A DNA stretch of 64,000 nucleotides from Loripinus fragilis (lineage: Eukaryota; Mollusca; Bivalvia; Lucinida; Lucinidae): the NCBI GenBank assembly GCA_964019695.1, contig OZ026515.1, forward strand, positions 129,540,849 to 129,604,848. The letters run 5' to 3'. Both the position numbers and the translations under genes were made by a program. The notes under the pieces are model-generated. The model was given only the letters and a program-made list of their open reading frames with translations. It made no database searches and was not told the origin of the DNA. Below are positions 1-12,239 of this stretch, one piece after another (position 1 is the stretch's first letter; each line of letters starts with the position of its first letter).

Positions 1-166
1 TATTTTAAGTTTATTTAATGGATGCAATTAATATATTGGTAGAATTTCGTGTTTCTAGGGGATTATGGCACTTTTAAAATATATATGAGGTTTTGTTATG
101 AAACCCCGTTCTCATATTGCATACACCATTTTGTCAATTTTTCAAAACTCAATAATGACATTATGT

Positions 167-403
167 GGGCCTCGACACGAGAAAACCTGTCTTCGGGGGT
201 TTGTGAACAACACAGGCGCAGACCAGCCTGCGCATCCGCGCAGTCTGATCAGCGCCTTTGTTATTCGCTTTTTGAAAAGTATCATATGTTAACTAGCTAC
301 AGGTGAAATTTCAATTTTCTAGCTAGTCTCCATAGCTGAGGAGACTTGTTTTAAACTCGCTTTGTCAGAAACCCCGAAGACAGGTTTTCTCGCGACGTGG
401 TCC
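167..403. mobile_element. MITE-like element with ~35-bp inverted termini
   Basis: The left end (167-200) and right end (about 370-403) are near-perfect reverse complements, sharing the core CGAGAAAACCTGTCTTCGGGG in the outer direction. ATGT flanks both sides (163-166 and 404-407), a plausible target duplication. The interior has GC-rich text with a CAGTCTGATCAG motif that recurs at 61.1 kb and at the window end. No coding potential; non-autonomous DNA transposon. Superfamily not determined. Confidence 0.75.
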
Positions 404-407
404 ATGT

Positions 408-1246
408 GATAAATTAAGCTAGCTAAAAGGGTAACCAAAGGTACTTCTGTTCCTTTTGAGATGTGTATGCTGCCTTCGATTTATCCACGTTATTTGTGTA
501 GACGGTTCTATTTATAGAGACAAATCTCATATAAACAACATCCACATTAGGAAGCACATTTACAAATTCTCGTATAAACAGCAATTTTGTAAAGGATCAT
601 TGACACTTGCTATGGGTAAATGCCTATGGTTTTCAGTAAAAATAAAAGTTTGTCAATCGTCCCTGTCTTCACCTTGAAGCTACCCTGACCTGAGTACTTT
701 ATGGCTGTGAAATCCGTTTTCGATATTAAATGCTTCAAAGATGTAAAATTTGGGGTAGAACAATCAGTTTTACATTAAGATATATAGGAATCCGAAAACA
801 TTTTTTAAAATATCATTCCCCCCCGTGTGCCAGCAAAAGCTTTTGCATGTATATGTGTTACCATATTTTACACATTGTATGGAAGTGGCTTGCTGGCACA
901 AGGGGGGGAAAGATGTTCAGCAGCCCAAAAACCCACGGCCTAAGCCCATAAAATGCTTTTTCTACTAAATAAGAAATTAATGACAGTAATGAAGTTCTCT
1001 AGAACCACCTTCCTAAATTGCTTCGTATTCTTGGCTAGTTTGATATAAAGTACTTAAAGATTAAAAGTAGAATTAGCAAGGTTTTATGCATTTTTTCATA
1101 AGAAACAATCTCACTGTTATTAAATGATACATTATTTTGCAAACGTCCTGTACTTATCTATTTGCATGCAAGGGAATTGTTCATGTTTTTATTATCGTCT
1201 GCTGACTTTCTCAAAATTAAGTTTTTAAAAATAAACCACCCAGGAC
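408..1246. other. intergenic, no supported feature
   Basis: AT-rich sequence with only short open frames of no recognisable family. The imperfect dyad at 817-910 (CCCCCCGTGTGCCAGCAAAAGC against GCTTGCTGGCACAAGGGGGGG) looks like another short hairpin repeat. Confidence 0.4.
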
Positions 1247-1375
1247 CACCATCAGAGTGTCAAACAGTTTGGATCCAGACCAAGGCCGACATTCTATTGG
1301 TCTTCATCTGGGTTCAAACTGTTTGCAAAAGGCTATTGGCAGACCAGAAAATTAACCACTGGCATGCAAAGAGTT
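1247..1375. repeat. hairpin repeat, GTGTCAAACAGTTTGGATCC family
   Basis: The segment GTGTCAAACAGTTTGGATCC is followed by a short loop and then its inverted partner (GGGTTCAAACTGTTTGCAAA), ending in text shared by all copies (ttggcatgcaaagagtt). Related copies are at 3310-3425, 56740-56900, 57280-57410, 58725-58810, 59180-59270, 63330-63490 and 63805-63935. It is a dispersed, non-coding, MITE-like hairpin. Confidence 0.7.
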
Positions 1376-2540
1376 GTAACAGGTAAATACTTTAGTGTTC
1401 AATATATTGTCTCATATAGGGATATACATGCATCATGTTTACCATAAATATTAAGACACTCTAAATACATTCAACATGCTATGCCCTTTTAACAAAGCAA
1501 AAGTAATATTCAAAGGATCTAGTTAGAATCAGTTTTACTTTCCAATGCTAAATGGGACACTTTCATTCCTTCAAAAATATTCATTTCTTTTGTTGAGCTT
1601 TCAGTTTTGTATTATGTACGGTACGTGTAGTCAAAAATGTACAGGTAACTTCTAAACTATCTCCCTAAAATCATTTTATTACAAAACATATTTTGTTTTT
1701 AAAACAATTTCATCAATTATCGTGATTCGTTAATACTCTGCATATGGTATGTTCAATAGATATCACCATGCCTACCAAATAAATCAAGAAAACGTGCAGA
1801 AATCACTTTTTAAAGCACTTTTTATTTTCATGAAATTTCAGACCCCCTCCCCTTTCTACCCGCCATAACTCTCGAGTGCGTAGGAATTTTGAAAATATTT
1901 TGCTAGCTGGCTCTTGCCATTAGATTCACCTATTACACTGATACTACATGCACCACACTAGAAGCTCAAAAGCAGCGTTCTGGGAATCAGAAAAATAGGC
2001 GTATAAGGCCCAAACCGTCAATGATCCTTATCTGACTGAAGACGAGAAACTAGGTATCATGACAAGTTTAAGCATAAATTAGTGAGAAAGTATTCATAGA
2101 AACTTTTGCAAAGTAAGGGTGCTAAGATCAGGAATAAATCCTCACAGTAATAATCAAAATAAAAGTTTTTTGGAGTGCGAGCTTTTGGAATCTCACAGAA
2201 AACAACTTTTCATTGGATATTGCATACAGGGTTTTCTGTTTTCATGTTAAAATAGGATTTTGCAAAAAAGTGCACATATGAACCAGCGATATTCAAGTGA
2301 GCTCAAGTGCCCTTTAGACTAAATTTTATGATTGAAGCAAACAATATAAACCCTGATAAGACTGCTGCCTTTTTTGAGCAGTCTGGTCTGGGCCCATATT
2401 GTTTGCAATATAGGCTGCCTAAGAACATAAACAGGTGAGAGAGCAAACGACAAAAGTTGTTATTGGTGGGGAAAACAGTTATAAGTTATTCTAACATACC
2501 TCGCCTATAGAGCCAACGGTAACAAACTGTGATATATCGG
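1376..2540. other. intergenic, no supported feature
   Basis: AT-rich. A partial hairpin of the GATC type sits at about 2350-2440 (gagcagtctggtctgggcc...). Nothing else is recognisable. Confidence 0.35.
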
Positions 2541-2770
2541 ACAATAATTCACTGCAAAAGTGTGTGATAGCTGACGTCACTGAAAAATGACGTCATTCAT
2601 GTCGTTAGATGGTGTAACGTCGTTTTTACGCTTGAAAGACGTTACAATTTCATGTAAACGTATGCGACGTAGTCTAAGTATTGGCGGGAATTCTTCAGTG
2701 CAATGGTGGAAAGTTGGAAGAAGCTGAAGACTTTGAATGTGTTTTCGTCATTTATTGTGTGTTAGAATCG

Positions 2771-2946
2771 AAATAGATCAGCTTCAGTGCCTGAATTGTT
2801 GAGTCATAATTCACTGTTTGTCGGTCAGTTGTACGAAGATAAATCACTCGCGCTGCGCACTCGTGATTTGATCTTCTTTACAACTGACCTCCAAACAGTG
2901 AATTATCACTCAACAATTCACTGCTGGAGCTGATCTATTTCTTAAA
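2771..2946. mobile_element. fold-back MITE, ~176 bp
   Basis: The sequence reads outward from both ends as AAATAGATCAGCT, then the complementary pair around TTGTTGAGT.ATAATTCACTGTTT, converging on a centre near 2857 (actcgcgctgcgcactcgtg). The arms are about 80 bp and more than 85% complementary by eye. Related single-sided text (aattcactg, and TGACGTCA-like dyads) lies just upstream at 2545-2705, so a second, decayed member may adjoin it. Confidence 0.7.
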
Positions 2947-3309
2947 TAAGACTTAATTTGTTTACTAGCACTTTCTACGAATCAAAATGACAACAGTCAT
3001 GGTCTCAGGTTATACAACTTTTTTCATGCTCTTCTCAACTGAGCATGAAATTTATCATACTCATCAACAATCAAAATGATACCTGGTACTTCTGGATGAA
3101 AAGTGTACAACAATAGCCCCCAACCAGGGGTTCATATGTTTTATATAGGTTTATATAGAGAAAACATACTAAAAGATCATCATGTCTGAAAACACTAGGC
3201 ATACGGCCTATCTATTGGTATGTAGCTTCATCTAGTGGTTCTCTTTTAGATTTGTTCATATTATGGCCCTGGTGCCAAAAATGTCATGGGGGATTCTTTA
3301 TGAATCTTA

Positions 3310-3425
3310 ACGGAGTGTCAAACAGTTTGGATCTAGATCAGGCCGGACATTTTTTTCAGGACTGACCTGGGTCCAAAATGTGTGCAAAGGTTATCAGTAA
3401 ATGACAAAAGTCATCACTGCAGGTG
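3310..3425. repeat. hairpin repeat, GTGTCAAACAGTTTGGATCT copy
   Basis: Second copy of the hairpin family seen at 1247: a left arm, a loop rich in T, then the complementary GGGTCCAAAATGTGTGCAAAGG, followed by the usual tail. Non-coding. Confidence 0.6.
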
Positions 3426-3684
3426 AAAAGCTAGTTTTTGAATTAGAATAAAAAGTTTAATAAATAAAATATGCTATAAACTTTATCCTGGTTTTTTTCT
3501 GCACTTTCCTGGAGTGAGCCCTAATCACAGCTTTCTTTGTTGATCAAGATTTGTGTGACATCATTCATGTATAGCCCTTAGCATTATGTACACAACTTTC
3601 GCTCCCTGGCTGTTCCAACACATCAGTTGCCAACAGATTATTTCATTCTACAAGGATAAATAGTGAGTGGGCTTGCACAAAAGA

Positions 3685-3800
3685 TAATAAAGTAAAGAAG
3701 AAGGCAAAGATCAGGAATTGATACAATCAAGTGCCACACCTTACCGGAGACACCATATGAGAAAGTGACAAAAACAAAAGAAAACATCACACACAATATA
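3685..3800 (-). repeat. family X interspersed repeat, truncated
   Basis: Reverse complement of the 3' half of family X (full copies near 17590, 18329 and 28840). The run ggcaaagatcaggaattgatacaatcaagt, then CACACCTTACC, then gaaagtgacaaa, is shared at more than 80% by eye. Only the 3' portion is present, as expected for 5' truncation of a retroposed repeat. Confidence 0.65.
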
Positions 3801-4294
3801 TATAATATTATATTTAAAACACATTTATTTGAAAATATTAAATTTAAGTATTGAAATTTAGATTTTTTAATAGCTTGCACTAGATAATGAAAAATATCTG
3901 TTTTAATGTCTCCATGAAGCCCTGAAAGGATTGACATCTACTTAAATTTCATCACCAAGCAGTTGCTAAAATATGAATGTCAATCCCTAATAGAAGAACA
4001 TATATTATAGGCAGTCAACATTTCTGAACATTTTCTTTAAAAACCATTTGAAATATAAGATGAAAGTTTGTCTCTGAAATGGGTTACATGAACAAAATGG
4101 GGAGCATGCATTGTAGAAAATAACTTGATAATGCCAATAACAGATCACAGACCAACTCATGGCACCATGAAGAAAGAGACATTAGAACAAAGACAAAGAA
4201 TGACTTAATTCTTTAAGCTGAAAGGAATTTCTCATCGTTAATAATTGGACCAATCCATTTCTGTTTTAATGGATGTTGGGTGGTATTTTTCACT

Positions 4295-4656
4295 TTTGTT
4301 CACATTTTTTATAGAATATTCTGGAAACAAACAGTGGAGACCCTGATCAGATGCCGCTTTTTAGTGGCATCTGATCTGGTTCTGCATTGTTTCCCTATGT
4401 CCCACAAAAAGGATGCTAGGCTTATATGGGTTAACCCATTTAAGCTAATGAACTTTCCTATCTCTATCGACAGGACGAGTCTATTTCAAATTTTAGGGGT
4501 GTTGAGTGGTACATTTCATTTTTATTCAAAAGTTCATAGAATATTCTGTAGACAAACAGTGGTGACCCTGATCAGACACTGTGTTCTGAGGCGGCTGATC
4601 TGGGCCAACACTATTTGCCTATGTCCCACAAAAAGGACATTAGGCTTATGTAGGTT
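4295..4656. repeat. two adjacent copies of the AAACAGTGG..CCTGATCAG hairpin
   Basis: Copies at about 4295-4440 and 4505-4656 share attctggaaacaaacagtggagaccctgatcaga (in outline), a GC-rich stem-loop, then ctatgtcccacaaaaaggatgctaggcttatatgggttaac. A third copy is at 62640-62790, and shorter relatives are at 52345-52410 and 56180-56260. The stem of the first copy pairs CAGATGCC with GGCATCTG. No coding capacity. Confidence 0.7.
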
Positions 4657-4668
4657 AACAACAACAGA

Positions 4669-4805
4669 GAGTAGTTCGGTGGTAGTGTGCTCGACTTCAG
4701 ATTGAAGGGTGGCATGTTTGAGCCTCACCAGAGACACTGTGTTGTGTCCTTAAGCAAGACATTTTATCCTGTACCTATTACTGGTTCAACCCAGGAAATA
4801 AGAAT
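4669..4805 (+). mobile_element. tRNA-derived SINE with 12-bp target duplication
   Basis: The head has a box A-like TTCGGTGGTAGTGTGC and a box B-like GTTTGAGCC. The tail is TACTGGTTCAACCCAGGAA, as in the other copies. AACAACAACAGA flanks it directly on both sides (4657-4668 and 4806-4817), showing retroposition. Divergent compared with the copies at 53.9, 56.4 and 59.0 kb. Pol III promoter function is inferred from family, not shown. Confidence 0.75.
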
Positions 4806-4854
4806 AACAACAACAGAATCACCTTAGACAGCATTCCCAAATGCAAGTAGAGCT

Positions 4855-5035
4855 TAAATATATTTTACTGGCCAAATCTTTGCCCTACATTCTGCTGTTA
4901 TTGGAGGCTCCAAAACTTATTCAATGTATTGTCACAGAGAAACAATCAAATCAAATTAAAAACCTGCTATGTAACAAAGAAAGAAAAGCTCATAAATCAC
5001 TGGTATTTAGAGCTAAAGAACACCACTAATTGAGT
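4855..5035 (-). repeat. family Y repeat portion
   Basis: Matches text at 17385-17580, and at 35545-35660 in reverse: a TTTTACTGG..CCAAATCTTTGCCCTA boundary, then a segment with cattgTCACAGAGAAACAATC and caaagaaa..gctcataa. It is the outer part of family Y. Unclassified, non-coding. Confidence 0.5.
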
Positions 5036-5862
5036 TGGTATGGGCCCAGCCAAAACCAGCATCAGGCACCAACCCAACTTCAAGTTAGGGTAGGGTTGTC
5101 ATTGTCAACTATTGTGTCTGTGGTAGACCTTAGGAAATGCTATGATACTGACATATTTCTGCAAAATTCATTTGAATTGCTCATGAGGATGTTGTATGTT
5201 TAAAATCCCAGTATTGTGAAAACTGTTTAAATTGTGCTGATGAATAGAATGGGCCCATTATCAGATCATACTTCTCTGCGTATACCATGACATGAGAAAA
5301 ACAACCTTATATGGTGAATACTATAGATGACTTACTGTTCTCCAGCTTTGCCACTTCAAAAAAATTTTGACATTTTTTCAACAAGTACATAATTTGATAC
5401 TGGCCATTGAAATTGAGGTATTTCTATACTCAGGGTTAGGAAACACCATACTGATTTTACTGATAACCAGAAATACCTGAATATATGGACAGTGCTGGAA
5501 GCAGTTTCATAACTAACTTAAAAATGACCTGTTCAGAATAAAAATAAGGATTAAGGCCAAATAAATTTTTTAATTGCTTCTCAAGCACCGCTACATCTGT
5601 TTTAAAAGTCCCGCATTAAGTCTTTTTATCACATTCTAAAAATAAAAATTAAATAAAAACAGCATTTCCAGTTTAAACCATCATTATCGGTAATGGTCAT
5701 ACGGTTCCACTCGTACCCGGTACCATTGGGTTGTTAAATATTTTTGCCTCCATTTCCGTTATATGCGCCTGATATTTTTCAATGTAACTTATCAAGCCCC
5801 AAGAGTGTAAGTAAATATACTTGGGTTATGAAATCAAATCTACTGGATGTGCAGATGCTTTC
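5036..5862. other. intergenic, no supported feature
   Basis: AT-rich, no convincing coding, hairpin or repeat match within the window. Confidence 0.35.
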
Positions 5863-5875
5863 TCTATCAAGTTTT

Positions 5876-5975
5876 TTTTAATCCTAGCTTAGTACTGGTT
5901 CCACCCAGGAAGACCCGTCCCTTTATAACTGAAAGATTGTTGATGGGACGTAAAGATTCAAATCAAACAAACAAA
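5876..5975 (+). mobile_element. 5'-truncated SINE with 13-bp target duplication
   Basis: Only the 3' half of the tRNA-SINE family is present (cctagcttagtactggtt, then acccgtcccttt, then GTTGATGGGACGTAAAG and a CAAA-rich tail). TCTATCAAGTTTT duplicates flank it at 5863-5875 and 5976-5988. This is 5' truncation, as in target-primed reverse transcription by a partner LINE. Confidence 0.75.
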
Positions 5976-6424
5976 TCTATCAAGTTTTATGGCCATACTT
6001 GAATAATATTCGATGAAATAACAGTACAAGCACAACTTTTAATAAATATTCCCAGTTTCAAAAAAAAGTCCCCACATCCGTTTTTTGACTGAATAAAAAT
6101 AAAAAATCTGCCCTGCCAACTCTGTTTTTCAAAAAAGTAGCCTGAGAAACAATTCATTTTTTTTTTGCCTAATCATTTGACAAAAAATGTTCCATTACAT
6201 TAGTCATCATTTCAGCTTCACAGTCATAAAATTTTCAACAAAATACATTGCAATTCTCCAGATAATTGTTCCCAAAGTATGCAAAAGAACCAGACCTGTT
6301 TAAATGGACACTGTGGTACATATTGCAATGTAATTAATACATATTACAAGCCACAATGATATAACTTTAGACGGAGTAATTCCGCATGTTATAGCAAAAA
6401 TAGTATTGAGTATGATCAGGAAAT

Positions 6425-6740
6425 ATCACAATCCGCAGACAACCCCATAGCACCGCGAGGAAGAGCCTTCAACCATCACGAGACACCAGGAAGACAAATT
6501 AAGCAAAGCAAGCAGCTCTCTCTTCCCCTTCAAGATGATTGCAATACTAGAATGGACATAAAGTAATCTACAACAAAACATAGAACAATTACAGACTCCC
6601 ACAATGGGAGCAACAAATAACAAAAAGTCAACAACAGCAGAACCACTGCCCCAGAACGGACAGCAGCCCAAGCCACCGGGGGGGCTTAAATGCATTTTAC
6701 TGGTACCAAAACTTCGCACTAGATTCCGCTGCTGCTGAAG
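6425..6740 (-). repeat. family Y interspersed repeat
   Basis: In reverse it reads through GGTGGCTTGGGCTGCTGTCC, a cagtggtt.tgttgttg stretch, CCCATTGTGGGAGTCTGTAA, then cctggtgtctcgtgat, cggtgctatggg and ttgtgattg...atttcctgatcatactca. Partner copies are at 16252-16510 (plus) and 17100-17400 (minus). A G-run or C-run marks one end in most copies. No box A/B pair is obvious and it has no coding capacity. Class unknown. Confidence 0.65.
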
Positions 6741-7259
6741 TACAAGAAATGTTCAGCAATGAAGAATTAGTGAATTAATATTATGATTAAGTTATGATAA
6801 ACTTTGAATGTACATTTTGTGTGTGAGTAAATACGACACTGGCCTACAAGAGTGTGGACATTATTATATGGTAAAGATTCTTAAGCCTGTGTATAGAAAG
6901 ACACTGTTGAAATAAATCTATCCCTACTACTTGCCACAAATTTCTGATATGGTAGATAGAACCTGTAATGATGCTCTTTATGTGGTAACAGCTACTGTTT
7001 TCAAGACATATTCCACACTTGGAAACATAGTCTACAATTTGTGTATTCACTCCTGGCTAATACATTATATCTTAAAGTAGTATGGACCCCTCTTTAGCCC
7101 CAGTGACATAACAAAATTCAGCTCTATCTATCCAAGATGGCCGCCATCTGACCCCTGCAACCTTGGACGAACCTGTGATGCGTTCAGTGTCACCTAGAAG
7201 GGAGAGTCAATGCTCTAGACCACAGGAAGGTATAGACGGATGGCTGAGAATGGGTTTGC

Positions 7260-10200
7260 TCCCCCCCCCCTAGGGAATTTTGCAGACATATCCTATCTTG
7301 TAGAGAATTGAAAGCCGAGTCTTTTAAGAGATGTTTGCACTCTGTGCTCTGGGGTGTTAGTCTGTAAGAGCCTGTAACATACGTTACTTAATCAAACTAA
7401 GAAAAAGTAAATTGAAAGTTTGGGCTACAAATTAAAGACATTAAAATATTTATTTTTAAAAATTATTCATATAGTCTGCATACTGGATATCTTAACTACG
7501 TATGACAGCCATTTGAACAAAATTGCGGCTTCCTAAGGTGTCATATGCGTTACATAAATCAGATAACCCATTAAAATTTGCAAGTGTGGCTAACATCATT
7601 GACATTCACAATCTCTCTGTGTGTTTTGCAAAATGTTTTTAACCATGTCTGACTAGCTTATGCAATTGGCTAACAGAAAAATTAAAGTTTGTTTCCCTAG
7701 CTTAAATATTTTTTCTGAAATAAGCAATTAAACAACCCTACCCCTACCCAGTTTTAAGGTGAAATGTTTGGTATTAAACCTAAAGTAAAAATAGTTAAAA
7801 AATATTTGCAGTTGATGAATGTGTTTCATTGTTTGGGATTTATTTGCTTATATGAAAAGACTCATAAATCTGAAAGTTTGTTGCAAAATCTTTAATATCA
7901 GAGGCTGTAACATATGTTACCTGATCTAATAAATGGGCAAGCTCGTTGTCTTTACGTAAGATATGCCTAAAATGTTTTAATCTCCTCAAGGGAATTTTGC
8001 AGACATATTCCTTGTTATAGTACAACTCAAGCTGCATCGACTAAGGGATGTTTGCACTCTCTATGTTGGGGCGTTAGTCTGAAACAGCGTGTTACATGCG
8101 TTACTATATCAAATAAAGGAAATGTAGTTTGAAAGTTTTAGCTAAAATTGTGAAAAAAACTCGCAGCTGTTGGATATCTTACATTGTTTAGGGATTTTAA
8201 ACTGGCTCCTATGATAAAGACTTATAGATCTACTAGATTTCATCAAGTTTTAAAGATCAGAGAGCGTTACATATGTTAGCGTGATAAGTAAAATCATCAA
8301 ACAGTATTTTGACATCAAGCTGAGTAAGGGCCTGCTCCATCCTAATCCCCTTTGGAATTCTGCAGACAAATTACATCTCATGTAACCATTAAAGGTGCAT
8401 TTAATAAGAAATGTTTGCACTCTGTAAGTCGGGGCGTTAGCCTGTAACAGCTTGTTACATATATTACTATATCAATTTGAGAATAAGAAATTTGAATGTT
8501 TGAGCTACCAAAAGAAGACATTAAAATTATCTAATAAATTGGCATTCTTATAGTCTTTATACTGGATGTCTGTACTACATATGGAAGCTGTTTAATACGG
8601 CTAACTGTGGTGTTATGTGCGTTACATGAACCTAATTATAATTTAAAAGCTATAATTGTGGCTATCGTCATGTAGTTAAACAACTACTATGACTTGATTT
8701 CAAACGGTTTTATTAGATTTTACAAACATATACTCAATTGATGAATAGGAAATACCAAGTTTGCTTTTCTATCTTAAATATATTGTCTTATAGGAGCTAA
8801 TACACAGCCCTACTCCCAGTTTTACAGAGAAGCGAATTTTGTTATTACTGTTTAAGTAAAACACATGAAAGCGATTACAGCGTGTGGATATTTTTCATTT
8901 TCTTAGTCTGTCTTGCTCATATATCTACAAGATGTCATTAAGTTAAAGATCAGGACACTTAATGTGTACTTATAAGTCTTTGGTGCCAAAACACTAGAAA
9001 TTATATTCATTTCTGATTATCAAGCCCATGTACTGGTGTTACAGATGTTATCAATGACCTTTTGGACACATTTTCTAATACTGTGCATATAATGCTAAAT
9101 ATAGAGCCACAAATAGAAAAGATAGTTTTACATTTTTACAAGAAAATACAATAAATGAAATGGTCCAAACTATTTCTCATCGATTTAACACTCATGTTAA
9201 ACGTTTGTCGTTGTCTGCTTCTGTGGTAATCATTATTATCACACGCCTCCTTGCAACTAGTAGAATCATCACACAATATTTCAATCATTTACTGCTATTC
9301 AATTTTACCACCAGTCCACTCAAAATTGATGAGCCATTATCAACTTTCCAATTTTGCCATTTATGGCTTGGAACATTCAGAAACTGATATGAATTCCTCA
9401 TAGTTGGCTCTTTGAGTATGTGTTTCAAGTGATACTCTGCAAGTAGGAGAAAGACTAAAGCTTTACAAGGAGGAAAACTATGCCATTAAGAGCAATGAGT
9501 ACCTGGACTGATGTACCTTGATATTTCTGTGATAAAGAATCATATCTTAGCTGGTTAACTTGTATACATGTAACCTTTCCATACATGCAACCCACATATT
9601 TTCATCTAATAATGTCTCTGCACTTATTATCTTTCCCCAAGCATTCAAAAACTTATTTGAAGTCTTAGAACTTCTGAAGTGCTGAAACCGAGGTAACTCT
9701 TTCCCTTGAGATAAACAAACTAGATGTACCACAGCAGGTAAAGCAATGAAATGCAGGATGAACAGACCCTTTCACTTCAATGATTCACTAAGTTTCTAAG
9801 ATAAGAGTTCTTATTAAAGGATGTAACATATATAACTCGTCATAATAAATAGGCAAGGGCATTGTCATGACATCCTTTTTGATTACACAGTCAGAGGCAA
9901 GTGTTTTCAATTTCAGTGTTTTCAATGGATCATGAAATGAGGCACCTTATCAACTTGTTTACTCTGTATAAATCTTCCATAGAGCATAATATAGAACTAC
10001 TGGTTATCCCATTCTACCTATAGTCCACTTTCCTTCTTTTGAATGCAACAGCTAATGATATGGCTGCAAGCTCTGAGAAATCATAGGTTTTACATTATTT
10101 TAAGACATGCTTCAATGTACTGACATAAAAAAAACAACAACTGCAAACATAATTGATGGCAATGTCCAACTTCATATTCTTTCTCTTATATACCAGATAA

Positions 10201-12222
10201 CTTTCAAAGTGTAACAGAAACTGTTTCAGACGGTCTGCCAAAACCATCAAGAGTCAACATTGTAACTAAAGAAAACTTATAAAGTTCTTTGGGAACAGCA
10301 AAATACTATTGATCTAAGACCTGAGGACTTAAGCACCGAAAGACTGGATAGGTTCCATGGCAAATGATGCAAAAAAGCAGCCTATCAAATTTCTGTTTGA
10401 CCAATGTCAGAAGTCTTAAAGTATTCTTAGAGGTACACCGTAGAGACATAGATTTTGCAAAATCAGAGCAAAGTTATCATTTGACTAGCACGGATGCAGA
10501 GGCAGCTGCAGTTAGATTGCTCTTGCAACTTCACAGGAAGAGATATATACCAGAGTCATACTCCATTGTATGCATATATGTGAAATGGCATTAAACCCAT
10601 ATTTAATCAGGTGTTTGATCCCATGACACTGACATGCTGTTTCTGCTTTTGAAGAATGCTAAGGATTCAAGTTTGGCTGAGTCAAGTTGTTTGACGCTGG
10701 CACTGGCCACACATAAAAAGAAAATTAAATCTTTTGATGGTTAAAGAGGAGGATCACGCGAAATGCTTATAAGTGATGTTTGTCACAATTAACAATTTTA
10801 ATAAGAAATCTTAATTAATGTAACACATATAACACCATAGGAAGCTGTATATTTGTTAAAAATATTTTCTTATGTATCAAAGGTATTCAGCATGCAAACT
10901 ACATGAATAATTCAAATAAATAGATAGTTTTATGTCTTCTTTCTGTTTCTCAGACTTTCAATTCATTTATTCTTAAATTGATATGGCATCATACATATCA
11001 TACCATTACAGGCTAACCCCCTAGATAATAGAGTGCAAACATCTCGTATTTGATGCAGCTTAAATTGTTCTTTAAGGTAGGATATGTCTGCACACTTCCC
11101 AAAGGGGTCGAGAGGAACAGGGTTGTACTCAGTTTGCAGTCCTAATACAATGCCATGATTCTACTGGTTGTGATGAAATGGGTGATTATTTTGCAATAGA
11201 AGCAGATACAATGATAGACATTGTGAGGGTGACTTGAATAAAGATTGTTTTTGAATAATTTTGTTTAATAGGAATATTTATTAAATTGTGTCATTTAAAT
11301 GAGAACTATTATTTTCTATCTATATGTCTATATATTTTAATATTATAGGCATTAGCAAATACTTGATTATAAAAGTTATATATAACATAGGTAACACAAT
11401 TCCATGGGCTAGTTATCAGCAATGACTGTAATTACTAAGACTAAGGCACCAGAGGCTAGAGATTAAAAGGAAAACATGTGAAAAACGGTATTTTTCTGAA
11501 ATATCATCTCTTACTTCCAAGAAAATTTCCTAGCTCATTAATTATGCCATGTAACATACGTTACATACTTTAATAAGTGCTCTGATCCTGATGTCAGACT
11601 TGCAAATGTATGATTCTTTATTTCATTAGTAAGACACTGCCAAAAATGTAAGATATCCACGAGCGTCAAATATTTTCATATATTATTCTTCAATAATAGA
11701 TACCAAAATTAGATATTTAAAATTAGGGGTAGGGTTGTTTAATAGCTCATATAAAACAATGTATTTGAGATAGAAAAGCAAACTTTGTTTTTTCTATTAG
11801 TCGAATAAGTATTTTAGTGGACTTAGATTAAAATCACTTGTAAAAATGCACAAATCGTCTGTAAAATTAAATGATGTTAGTCATGATTTCAACTTTCAAA
11901 GGGAAATTTAATCTATGTAACGCATATAACACCATTGGAGGCTATGATTTTGTTTAAAATGCTGCTTTTATGTAGCTTAGGCATCCAGCTTGCAAACTAC
12001 ATAAGAAATTTGAATAATTAGATGGTTTAATGTCTTCTTTCTGTATCTCAAACTTTCATTTTGATTTTTTCCTTAGTTTGTTACAGTAACATATGTAACA
12101 GGCTGTCAGAGACTAACGCCCCGGAGCACAGAGTGCAAACATCTCTTAAAAGATGCGGCTTGAAATTCTCTTTAAGATAGGATATGTCTGCAAAATTCCC
12201 TAGGGGGGGGGGGGGGAGCAGG
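7260..12222. mobile_element. fold-back element with five related ~0.35-0.5 kb units
   Basis: The ends are inverted: TGCTCCCCCCCCCCTAGGG, then aattttgcagacatatcct, at the left, with the complement at the right (12170-12222). Units in plus orientation begin near 7270, 7990 and 8350. Units in minus orientation end near 11120 and 12215. Each has a GCAGACATAT block, GATGTTTGCACTCTGTG, GGGG.GTTAGTCTGTAA, a GTAACATACGTTAC-like dyad, a CATACTGGATATC block and a second TGCGTTACAT dyad. The best-matched arms are 8345-8840 and 11700-12215. Non-coding; no transposase. Confidence 0.65.
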
Positions 12223-12239
12223 ACCTTTTTTAGCTCGAA

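Noticed and set aside
4280..4705. 141-aa ORF over the hairpin pair
   Set aside because: Runs through two copies of a non-coding hairpin and into a SINE; no domain.
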